From: Nemopilema nomurai
Lineage: Eukaryota; Cnidaria; Scyphozoa; Rhizostomeae; Rhizostomatidae
Length of the DNA stretch: 64,000 nt
NCBI GenBank assembly: GCA_003864495.1
Contig: ML133394.1
Location: 248,001-312,000, forward strand
Direction: 5' to 3'
Below the pieces are notes generated by a model. The model saw only the letters and a list, made by a program, of their open reading frames with translations, did not search any database and was not told the DNA's origin. Below, piece by piece: positions 25,901 to 37,900 of the stretch (the first letter of the stretch is position 1; each line of letters begins with the position of its first letter). A program made the position numbers and the translations under genes.

Positions 25901-28900
25901 TAATTCGACAACTGTCCAAGATCCAATCTAGATTATCCCAATGAGGCCTAAATATTACGCAAATCTAAGCCCCATCGGTAACAGAAGATCTAGTCTTATC
26001 TAATGCTTCCATTGAACGCTAGTATCGACCAACCTTTTGGCCAGAAACCTTTCTGGATAGATGCAAAGAAATGTTACTCTATTGGTGCACTTGAAGTATT
26101 AAAAACCGATTTATTTTGCTGTCGTGCCTTTAAAAGTCTTACATGTCGTCTCTATTAGTTTTTAAAGACATCAAATTATCAACGAAACATCATATATACT
26201 TAAATGATTATTATTTTAAAAAACCGGGTTTTTTAAAATGGAAGTCGAAGAGGCAGAATGTGCGACAATGGCTACCGCTTCAGCTTTTGAGAAGTTTGTT
26301 ACTTAGCAAAACAACGTTATCAGTTCTACAATTACATAATTCATCAGCGGTTCTATGAGATTTTCATGAAAAACTGCAAAAAATAAAGTTCAGGAAAGCA
26401 GCCGGATGCATTAGGACACATTAGAGAGAATCCTATCCAACCCAAGATCGTGGCAAAGCCAATTAAGGCTGGCGAAAATTTAATAAATATCTCGGTACAA
26501 TTAGCCAAACTTAATATAAAGCATAGATCAACATGGAAGACAACTAAATGAATAAAGTTTTGGGCTAATGTGAAACCTTTACCATTTAAAGGCATTCGGC
26601 AGTTTTCAATAATTGTTATGACTATTTATTATTGCTCCCCCTGATAAAGACAGCGTTAGTATGCTAATGCCAAAGATATTGCATTAGTTTCGGGGGTTCA
26701 TTCAATAATCAAAATGCCAATTATGCAGAAAGCTTTGGTAATAAATCTTGCTTAGTCGAAATTAAGAGAGTCTGTAGAAAAAATGTGCCTTTTGAGAGAA
26801 TCATGGACTTGTTTTGCAATGAGCTGGTCGAGCTGGACATAACACACCCGGGCCATTGTCGGGAGCTCTTTGCAGCATAATGACTGAGGCAACGATAAAC
26901 TCTCGTTGTTTTTTGTTTTTCCTTCGCTTGACTTCATTATACTTCTAATTGTTACTCTATAATCTCTTGCTTTTCCGACTCATTTTGCGAACCCCTAATC
27001 GCACGTTAAGCGGGTAGAAATCACGAAAAACAAACAGCACTAGATTTGATAGTTTTATGACGTACCAAAACATTCTTCCCATTCAGTGCAGCAGTGAAAG
27101 CGCCAGAGGTGGGTATTTTCAACTGCAGTGGTCGCTGTTTTTAGGCTCAAAGCAGCATTAGTTATCATAACATGGATGTAAGTACGACAAACAATTAGCC
27201 AACTTGCAAATAATTTCTTTTCAAGAATATTTCTGCCACGGAGAAAGCCAGGGTGCTCATTCCGGTTAGTATTCGAAGAAACGTAGAGGTAAATGTCGAT
27301 ACCATAGGAATTAGCAATAAAAAAGCAATAAAAAAGTCAGAAAACGCTAAACAAATTTTAAGTGCGAGGGAACCAATACAACTGGGCCAATGCAAATATA
27401 GTTTACTAAATGATCAAAATAGCGCAACATTAACGGGAAAGTGTGGTCCCGCCATTACAATCTGCATAGGAAATGCAAACTTTGGGTGTTTAATTTGTCA
27501 TGGTTTGCACTAATATGAAAGCATATAAAATTGTCCATTTGTGCATACATTGTTTGAAAGCCAAAATTGCTAATTCTAGGGCAAATATAATATTCTGGAA
27601 AGGGTTGATTTTTAAATGCCACTTCGCAAAGCTGAAAAATGAAAATCACTTACAAACTGGAAACTATTTGCAAAAACATAAACTAAATTGTTTTAAACTA
27701 GGCGTGACAATCGGTAGCGTACTAAAATTGTTTTACTATTTATTTCCGCTAAAGTTCTGCATGGTATGAGCACAACCAGACATTTATGTGCTAGGATCTC
27801 AAGTAAGCCGAGACTTAAACATCGGTTCAACTTTATTGAGACGGCAATAATGCATGTAGAACCAACCTATAGTTTTCTGGGCACCAGAGGAACTGTCACA
27901 TTTGTCAAATATTTGCTATAAGTCTTTTATAGCTTAATGCTTACTTAGCACAGGAATAAGCAACAGAATGAGAGAATGAACTCTCCCGCGACCCAGCGAA
28001 ACCAAACAAGAAAGCTACTCTCTCTAAAGTTCAATAGACTGGCTTTTTCTGTTTTTTTGTGCGCAAAATGATACTAACCAAATAAATAAATTCATTACAA
28101 TTATGGTTCATAGCCTTGAGCGAATGGTTTTCGACAATACTTAAAAAGGACTCAAAGTTCAATCGCACCAACAAAATGCCACAATTATCATCTGACAGGG
28201 AGAATAAACCTGTTTGCCGATACGATTTTCGCTAAACATTATTAATTAGGCTGCTCCAAATATGCGCTTTTGACTGGGGCCATGATGTTTCTCTTGTTCT
28301 TGGGGTGGGGGCAGGTGGGAGCAAAAGGAGTATATGGCATCATCTGATTTCATGTTTCCAGTCTACAGGAACATTCCGTTTTAAGTCTGTTTACGCTAAA
28401 AAGTAGCCACTGTTGTTGTTGTTGTTGTTGTTATTGTTGTTGTTGTTGTTGTTCATCGTAATCATCGTAAAACCCTAAAACCCTCTTGATCCACTTTGCC
28501 AGCAATTCCGGCCATCGATAAAATACACGTCACAAGTTAAATAATCGCTTTTGAATACAAATACAAGATTGTCCAGAGTAATATCAAAATAGCACCCGAG
28601 CTTTTAATATCACATGATGGACCCTTGATAGATAATGGTATTGATAAGGCGTGATCTACCACGTCACAGAAGCTTTTTCGGCATGAATACAAATTTACCA
28701 ATGAAACCTCGTGGACCATAGCACGGTCCTGGCAAAGACTATCTTACTGTCCCTTGGACTGGGGATTTGATTACGCCAGTGTCGCTGTTGCCTGTCCTAG
28801 GACTGACTACAGAGTAGAGATGAGCACATGCTTAGCAAAATGACCCTCCCGATGAACAAGCATTGCATGTCTTTTTCATAGGAACCTACCTCAAGGCCTA

Positions 28901-31900
28901 GTTCCAAAAGTTCCTTATTCGTAGACCTCAAATCATCAGATTTTAGTACCAAAAGTTCCTTAAAAGTTCCTTAAGTTCTCACTTTCGGTGTTTTTACTGC
29001 AATAAGCCTTAATAGAGAGAGGGGCGAGACAGCATATACGGAAAGCACTCAATGAAGCACTAGACACACGAATATCAAACAATCTATGCGAGTATTGGCT
29101 GCAAATGAGTGGAACCGGCTTTTAGTTCTTGATGCATGCAGTTATAAAAGATTTTCAAATCGAAAAGTTCCTTAGGGATTTCGTTTTTAGTAATATAAAT
29201 TCTTTAAATATTTCGCCCTTAAACATGTAGGTTCCTTATAAAGTGGTTCCTTATAAAAAGCGTGAATTTGATCCTGCACTGGTCAGCCATCAGCCATCCA
29301 GGTCAAGCTTTGAATGGAAGCCAGTAATTGGGCCTATTACCAGATCTTAACCTACCGTCAATACATTCGTCAAAACAGTCCGAGCTCCGTGACTCCACTC
29401 TAACGCATCCTTTTGTTGCAAATGAAGCGAAATTCGCGCTAAAAATGTTTCAAAAGATATGTTTGAAAAGAAAGAAACAGCTGACAGTTTTCTCACCGAA
29501 AGAATGCAGCCATTGGCACAAACTTATGATTGGGTTCCAACACAAATTGATATCAGTTCTTTAGCTTATCGTGGCTTACGCTCCACTGAAAATGAATATG
29601 GAAATTCAAACAGCGGATTCTTCTGGGTGATGAGAAATCTTCTGCTTGGAAGCAATATATTCATTACTTTACCGCAAATAAATATGATGAAATTCATGTT
29701 AATAAAGAAGGAAACCAGAATTTCCAACATTATACTTCTGTGTTGTAACTGGTTGGATTGTGGTGTGTATGTTATCTAAACCAAAATCTCTAAACGATTC
29801 AATATCCTATGTGATTATGGTTATTACACATAGATGGTTGGGAAGGAGCACATTTCCTGCATCCGTGGAAGCGAATTCCCGAGAATAGCTGAACCTCGTT
29901 TGGCGTTCTACAATTTTGTTAGCAGGATTACTCTCTGCAATTGCAATCATAGTAATGTTATTTATGAAACCAGGTACTTGAATCAATCTTCATAGGTTCA
30001 TTTCTGTTGGTGACGTCAGAGATAATGACTGAAGTTTAGAAATAGCTTTTTATCCAGGTCGTGAAAAAGTTGACCACATAGGCGAAGCTGCCTCTTGATG
30101 ACTGATGACGTAGACCAGATACGAAGGCAGCCTCTTTTCCAATCAGAGGTTATGCCAAGGTGCGTTTTCTGAGACCCTAAGATCCCAAAGCGAGAGAATC
30201 CTTGCAATGCACGTTTACGATCAATTTTTCTAGGCTCCAGCGATCTTTCTTATACCAACGCGTCTTAAAAAGGCACTTCGCCTTATTTTTGCAGCAATCA
30301 CCTTTCGAGTTTTTTCAAGAACTAAAACCACAACTTAAACATCGTTTCATTCCAGGGCATCGATTGACTTCGAATTCAGCTGATTTATAAACCCATAACG
30401 TATGCAGATGTGTTGAGGCCCAAAACACGAATATTTTAAGAGGCATGCCGAAGTGCGACTGATTTCACCAGCGGTTGTTCTACCTCGCCCGGACTAAAAA
30501 TACGCGGAAAAGTAATCGGCTCCGTAACGTGAAGAAAACCAGGATAAGCTCATTGCCGAGATTTAAGAATGGGAACGTGCGTATATGTCTTTAAGCCTCG
30601 TACATATGAAGCACCGAGCATCGTGACATTAAGATCCTGCGGTTTAACTGTTGGGCCTTTCCCAACCACCTGCAGGGCTCAAAGCCTTCTCTACAGCATG
30701 TAGCAGAATACTCAGGCTATTGCACAACTTTGTCCCGGGAAAACGACGACAGATTAGGCAAATGAGTGAGATGAGCAGGCAATTGCGAGAGAAAATTACT
30801 TGTCTACGCCCTGCCATCGGTCGCTGGAGATACCAGCTGCGCAGCGTCCTTTGGAGCAGGTGCACCGTGAAGCGAATCAAGAAAGATCCTTTGCCACTAA
30901 AAAGCCGTGACAAAACACAAAATGGCCATAGGGAGCCACTAGGCAATAGATTCTGGCCTGAGTTTTCAAGTTTGTATCAGAAGGTAGTTTAGGAGAAACA
31001 TAGAAGGTGACTCGAAAACGGCAGTAACATGGCCTAATTGTTGGTGCATGAGCACCTGTGAAAATTGCCGCACAAGAATTAAGGCTGCATCACAACCAAA
31101 GACCGTGGCAATTTGCTGTTTTCAAAATGCTTTCAAACCGCATAGTCAAAATTGCTGTTAAGATATACTTAGAGTCCCAGAATTAGATGTTTGTTAGTGA
31201 TGAGTACACAGTTTGGTGACCTTAATTATGGCTGTAACACAATCTCCAAGATGGGCAGTTCGACCAGAGAAAAACTTGACCAACCTCAACAGTGTCATGC
31301 TAGTTCACTGGAAGCGCTCGGCCTTCCCGTGTGATGCCACAAGCTCTAGTTTCTAATGCTGCATTGAATGAGCAAAATGAAAAATGATGGATCGTAAATA
31401 ATCGAATGGTAATAAGTGCGATTACAGGGACTGTCCTCGAGAAAGTCCCTAAGAAGAAGCTACAAGTAACGGACTGCTCAAACGCCATTTGACACCTCAG
31501 TACGATCCCAGATTCCCTTGGTGTGGCATCAGCAAGCCTGCGTTGACATTACTAATAGTGTCCCGACCAACGTCTACTCTTCAATTCAGCACACCGCTCA
31601 GAGAAGTCCCTTCAAAAACGTTTTCAAAGCATATTTCATCTTCACAGTTGCTCCAAGGATAAGTAGAAGGTCATTTACGCCCTGTCACCATTAGGCTGAT
31701 GGACATACTCTAATCAGTTGGTAAGTAGCCAAAACAGCCCCGCATTTATTGCCAACGGCTGGCTTCCTGATTCCAAGTTCCGATGGAACACTGTCTAAAA
31801 TTGCGATTTTATATAAGAAAGGCTATGGCGTACGAAAAACCCACGAAGCATTCACACAAGCCTGCTCCAGCGCATGGGGATGTACACTGGGTGAAACTCG

Positions 31901-34900
31901 CCTACTGTTTGCTTATTTGTTACATACTAGCTGCAATATAGAAAGGTTTGGTGAAAATTCAACGATTAGAGATATTCCCACAATACCCAATGCGAGACAG
32001 AAGCACTGGGTGTGTTACTGTGCTACGGAAGTACAGGTTGGCAAACAAACATTGCCTGTTACGGAATACGCAGCCCCTGGAAAGTTGGAAAAGAAAGTTG
32101 GAATACGCAACCCCTGGAAAGTTGGAAAAGAAAGTTGGAATACGCAGCCCTTGGAAAGTCGGGCGTCTGGAAAAGATTTGCACGACCACGCCCTTTATAC
32201 TCTCAAAAAAGAGGGGCAACTCCCTTATTAGGTGGATTTTACGAGAGTTACAGAGTGTATTGCATTTTTGGCGAAATTTTGAGGAACATTTTTTAAAAAA
32301 ATTGGGGAGGGCCAGGAAACCCAATTTCCCTCTTAGGCAATCCACTGGTGTGAAATTGCCATTTGTTTGCATTGTTGCCACCATTAAATGTAAAACAATC
32401 ACTAGTTGATGTTTGCTGTCGCGTTTGCTTCAGCAGCGAAAGGGAGATGCACACTTTTTCATAAGAATACTTTATTTTTTCCAAGCCTTAATATTCCGAA
32501 AATTTACGATTTGAGTCATAGGTTATTCTTACATTATTCTTGCATCACAAAAGGTGTAAATTTGGCTTCATCATAAATTTCAGCAAGAAGAAACAAAACA
32601 ACGTCGAAGTGACAGTTGTTTTGCCTTAGGGGAAAACTCAGATTGATGAAAAATTAGGCTTGATAAAGTTTGAGCCTGGCATTAAATTTAAGCAAATTTT
32701 GAGCCTCTATATTCTTATACACTTAAAAATGTGTACATGTTTTGACAAGCCATACTGGACTACTGCATTACTGGACTAAGTTATGGTCTCTCGCATCAGC
32801 TGCCAAAGCACCGATTTAGCAATTGGGAGGATCCTAGAACACGAAGATCGTGCATCTTTGTATAAAATAAATGGCAGCAAAACTGATGGCGTATGCTGAG
32901 GACAACAGGACGCACTGTGCTACCTTGCAAACCCCCTTGCTGTAACAATCCAGGAAACCACTAGGATTCAAACATAGACTTGATGTTTATAGCACTTTGA
33001 CTATAAAATATGTGTATCAGGATTTCACATACAAAATTGAAACAACCCTCTATGGTGAAAGGCTTTTATAGGCAATACTCCAAGCTCTCGGAATTAATCG
33101 AAGCACGAAAGCACGATTCGATCGAAAGCTGGAGCTGATGACGTATAAAGTAGACAAAGACCATAGAATAGAATAGATATGTTCCTTATCTAAAATTTTT
33201 CGGCAGCTTAAATTCCGTTCTTTTCGGCAGCTTCGGAAAAGCGCCTATTCTGTAAATTTCAAGTCAATCTAAGAGTTAATAGTGTTCAAGTTAAACAACA
33301 GTTGCAACTGTTTTGAGTCACAAAAGGGACCCTGAAATGACGTCATCAGCTTTTATCTTTCAAACCAGCTAAAACCAAGTAAGCTACTGACGTTTTGTGT
33401 GCGGGCCTTAAGGTGATACTTGGCACTATGGCACCTCGACCTAAAGATCAAACAGCGAGATGGTCTGTGCCTGTAATGTCCAGCAAATCACTGCGGCTAC
33501 ATTAGCATGGATGCGGTCACAAGACGGGACAAAGCATTTAGTGACACTGCACATAATAGTTCAGGACGCGTTAAACCAAATTCAGAGCTGCATATCAAAG
33601 CTAATGACACAGCAAGTTTACCTGTCATGAAAACCCTTATTAAATCAACTATTACAACTACCTCGTTGCCATCAGGACCCTTCTTCCAATGATAAATATA
33701 TAATTGTTGGTTGCATCAAACGAATCCACCTGATCAATTAGGTTTCTGCGAGGTGCCTCTTTCAACTTGAAATTCCAAAAGGCCGTCAATGGCACTTTTG
33801 GGAAAACTTCAGACATCAGGTGAAAGTTTGGCGATGAAGCCTAAGGATAGTCATTATTGCCAATTGCACTGTAATTTCACCGTTGCCGCATTGTGTCACA
33901 CTGGTCGGGAAGTAAACAAATTTTTGCAGCGACTCTTTTCGTGGTACAAAATTCCACGCCATAGTTTCATAGCCGAGACAGCCTCATAGCCAAGACAGCC
34001 TCATAGCCAAGACAGCCTCATAGCCGAGACAGCCTCATAGCCGAGACAGCCTCATAGCCAAGACAGCCTCATAGGCGAGACAGCCTCATAGTCGAGGCAG
34101 AGCTTGTTGGCATTTTCATGCGACCAAAGATGGCGCTAACAGTCTTTCAGAGATTTTATGGCTTGGAAACGAATACAGTCATGTTGAAGCAGCCTCTAAT
34201 TGACGCTATATCCAATGAACCATTCAATAAGCGGTTAGAAGTCTTGCCTGCATAAAGTGATTTCCAGTTATGGTCCAAGGCCTCTTCTTCCAATAAGCCC
34301 TTGATTCAAAACAGAAGCGTTGAGATAAAACATGAAAGTCCGCGAGGAATGGCTTGGCCAGCGTTTTTTGAGAAAAAAGATTATCTAGAACTATATTTTA
34401 ACAGAGCTTTCAAACTTCTATTCATCTTCGATTCAATTGAGAAAGGAACTCAAACCAACTTGAGGTAAAAGCAAACGCGGTCTTGGTCATTTGCCTTCAC
34501 TCTGCTTAAATGAAGCTTATGCCTCAGCTTAGTCCACCGTTACCAAAGGACCACATGCCTCGCCAATAATGTTCATGGTTTAATACAAAAACAGAAAAGG
34601 TAGGAGTTTCTTTCCTTTGCTCTTTCTTTCCTTCCTTCCTTCTTTCTTTACTCCGTTTTTCATTCCCTCCTTCCATACATCAATGCTTTACTTCTACCCA
34701 TATTCGTTCCGATTCAGCCTTTTTCTACATGTTATTCGGCGCAACTTCCACTCAATTATTTATCACTCTTTGTGTTCATTTCCTTTCCTTGATTCCTTAA
34801 TTTCATCCGCCTTTCTTTTTCTTCAATTTCCTCTCGCTCTCTCGCTTTTTCGCTTTTTTCTTGTCTTGTCTTCCGATTCCCAGTAAACAGCTCTCAGCAA

Positions 34901-37900
34901 AGGATGTGCGTCACATCCAAAGCTCTCGCTGCCAGTTTTACATTTGTCCATTTAGGGTGGGCTTACTCGGGATAGATAAATGAAATGACAAAAAAAAGTA
35001 AAATTTGCCATTTACTTGCGTAGCTCGTTCCAAAATTGCAAAATCGCTCTGTTTGACGTCAGCAGAACATTAAGTAAATTTTTATGGTGTTGGCGTCAAA
35101 GGAGATTGGTACTACCTGATATCTTTACTAAAGTAAACTTAATCAAACTATATCATTCTTTGGCTGGACTTACTGGAGAAGCAATGAATGGATTTTCATT
35201 CCATGATAAGGCTAGCTCTTTCATATTTTTTTGACTGAAATTGGCGTGGTTTCAGCTGCAGCTAAGTCCATTATCAAAATCTTGAATCTAACAACACGTG
35301 CGAAAAGTGGACTGATTCGATATGTCCTACAAATAGGAGGCCGCTTCCGAAAGGTTGCCGATAATCAGAAAATTTAAAGATGAGGCAGCCGTGGGATCGC
35401 CTTTGAGTGAGGAAAAGGTGTTGGCTAGGAAATGAAGAGCCGAATTATTCTCTAATATGAGACAGTTTTTCGAGAACCGGATCTGCGCAGGTTCATGCAC
35501 ATGTGATATGGAATTCTGCAGCTGTCGTAAAGTGCATGGAAAAGACAACGAATGGGTACACCAGGTGACAAGCGAAGTAGGATACTTCAATGGATAAGTC
35601 ATTTAATACTCCTAAAAATAGGTCGTACTTTGCGAGTTCCCTTTATTCCTGACAGCGAAGCGGCCATTTAGTAAACAAAATGGTACCATGATCGGGGAGA
35701 AAATCTCGACAACTCTATGATATCAGTTCAGTAACTGAAAGGTTGAGGCAGTACCTGAAAGGAAGACAAAGTTGAGGCTGTGCTGGAATGAGCGGCACTT
35801 GCATGTTAAAAGTACCACTGTCTATGTTGTTTTAAAGTCCAACTTTAAACTCGACAAAATTACTTGCTTGTGGCTATCATTCAGTATTCCCAGTGCATAC
35901 AGTCCTTGGCGTCAGAATTCACGGACGCGCTTGGCCTTTAGCAAAAAATGATTTCCACAAACCACGTAGAGAAATCATGTCATCAAAAATTAATTTTTGA
36001 ATTCATTCGAATTGGTGCATCATAGACAAATGAGTGCAATCGCTCAACTCTTCAAGATATTGCTAAGGCTTTCCGCTCTGTCTGGAAAAAATCTGTGCCA
36101 TAAATGCTGTTAGGGGCATATACTGCAATTCTACGGTTCTCGAAATCTGTAGTTGATTTTTGTGCTAAGATAGCATTAATACCAACACTCTGTGTTTTCT
36201 GACATAAGTATATGACATCAAATAATATGTATACAAGTTAGCATATGAAATGTTGTTTGTTACGCGGAGTTCCATTTGAAAACAGCAATTTTGTGTGTTA
36301 AAACGCATAGGTGTTCAGGATGGTGGAATAGTCCAGAATAAATTTCACTGAGTACTGTGCCATTTCTAGCAGACTCATCGACTCGAAACTCACTGTTTTG
36401 ATGTCTAGAGATGATTGAAATCTTCAACTCGCATTGGGTAATGGCTATTTCTTAGGTCAATTAAACGGTTCAATCACTGTTTACCACGTTAGCTACCCTG
36501 GAGGGTACCACGTTAGCATGCTTTTGCGCATGAAAGACATAAAAATCCACGCATGCAAAATGTAAAGATTAGTGCTTCTCAGTGTTAACTCTCTTTCATC
36601 AAATACATGAAAACATGTAGCAGATGACATGGAAAACGTGGGGATGATTGATTCTTCGCTTATAAGCTTGATTTCGAAACGTCAAAGCAGAGACCAAGAA
36701 CAGGAAGATAAAATGGGTCGGCGTTTCATGTACAGTTTTCAGCAATGAAGAGTGAGAAGATTGAGCAATTCCCATCAACCTCACTCTTCCCCGTATCCAA
36801 TGTCATGATGAAATGTTGATAGTGACGAAGCGAATAAAAGTGGCTTACTTTGTGCAGCTGGCAAGATAAAAGGGATCTTATTAATTGAAGAAAAAAGGAG
36901 AAAGAAAATGACTCAGAGAGAGCCAACCGGGCAAGGAAGTCCTTCAGTTCAAACATTCAGTAAGAAACGTGACAGCAAGTCTTTTTAAACGATCGCATGG
37001 CTCACTTCTAGGCCATACGCAAGGCCGGCTAACTGGGTCTTAAAGTCTTTCAATCCAAACAGATACTGGGTGACGTGAGAGCCTTTCTCTTTAGAAGATC
37101 GCATGCCTCACTTCTAGAGTCATAGGCAAGGCCGGCTAACCGGGTTTTAAAGTCTTTCAACGCAAACATATAGTGCGTGACATGAAAGCCTGTCCCTTTA
37201 GAAGATCGCATGCCTCACTTCTAGAGTCAAAGGCAAGGCCGGCTAACCGGGTTTTAAAGTCTTTCAATCCAAACAGATAGGGCGTGACGTGAGAGCCTTT
37301 CTCTTTAGAAGATCGCATGGCTCACTTCTAGGCCATACGCAAGGCCGGCTAACCGGGTTTTAAAGTCTTTCAATCCAAACAGATACTGCGTGACGTGAGA
37401 GCCTGTCTCTTTAGAAGATCGCTACGGGAAAGCAGCTGATGGCTTGGCAGCTGATGACGAATGGCAAATTCTTAGAGTACATGTGTTTCAGGGTCTTTAA
37501 GGGATCAACCCAGCAAGAAAATCAAAAGAACGAGTACTTGCGTATTACTATTGCGCCATAGAGCTGTGCAGTAATTAAGTAGCCTCACTGTAAGCTAATT
37601 CAGCGATTGTTGAGAACACACCGTCAGCTATAATTACAAGCTGCTTTCAATCCTAAAGGATGAGTGAGGTGAACTGATATTTTAACACACCACTGTGATA
37701 ATATGCTCCTAGATTGATCATAGGAAGATAATTTCTAAGGAGCAAAAAACTTGTAATTATTCAAATAGTGTGCTATTGCAATCTGGACCTTTAACCATTA
37801 AGAATGGGCACCAAAATAAGCTGAAGTCAGGCGTTTGGCTAATCAAGTTTCTCAGTTCAATGAGGGGCATGAAATTCAAATGGAAGGAATTTGGGAGTCC

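Noticed and set aside
27195..27395. Minus-strand frame resembling a GPCR second transmembrane helix (LAFSDFFIAFLLL)
   Set aside because: Only one helix-like segment matches, with no neighbouring TM1 or TM3 signatures on that strand. Chance hydrophobicity in AT-rich DNA is likely.
31749..32231. 160-residue plus-strand frame
   Set aside because: Much of it is sustained by the 37-bp tandem repeat, and long frames overlap on both strands in the same bases.
33967..34100. CRISPR-like regular repeat
   Set aside because: Units are directly contiguous with no spacers. The same applies to the arrays at 36991 and 55927.
34617..34886. 89-residue hydrophobic open frame
   Set aside because: It is a translation of a polypyrimidine tract (Phe, Leu, Ser, Pro only), without motif.
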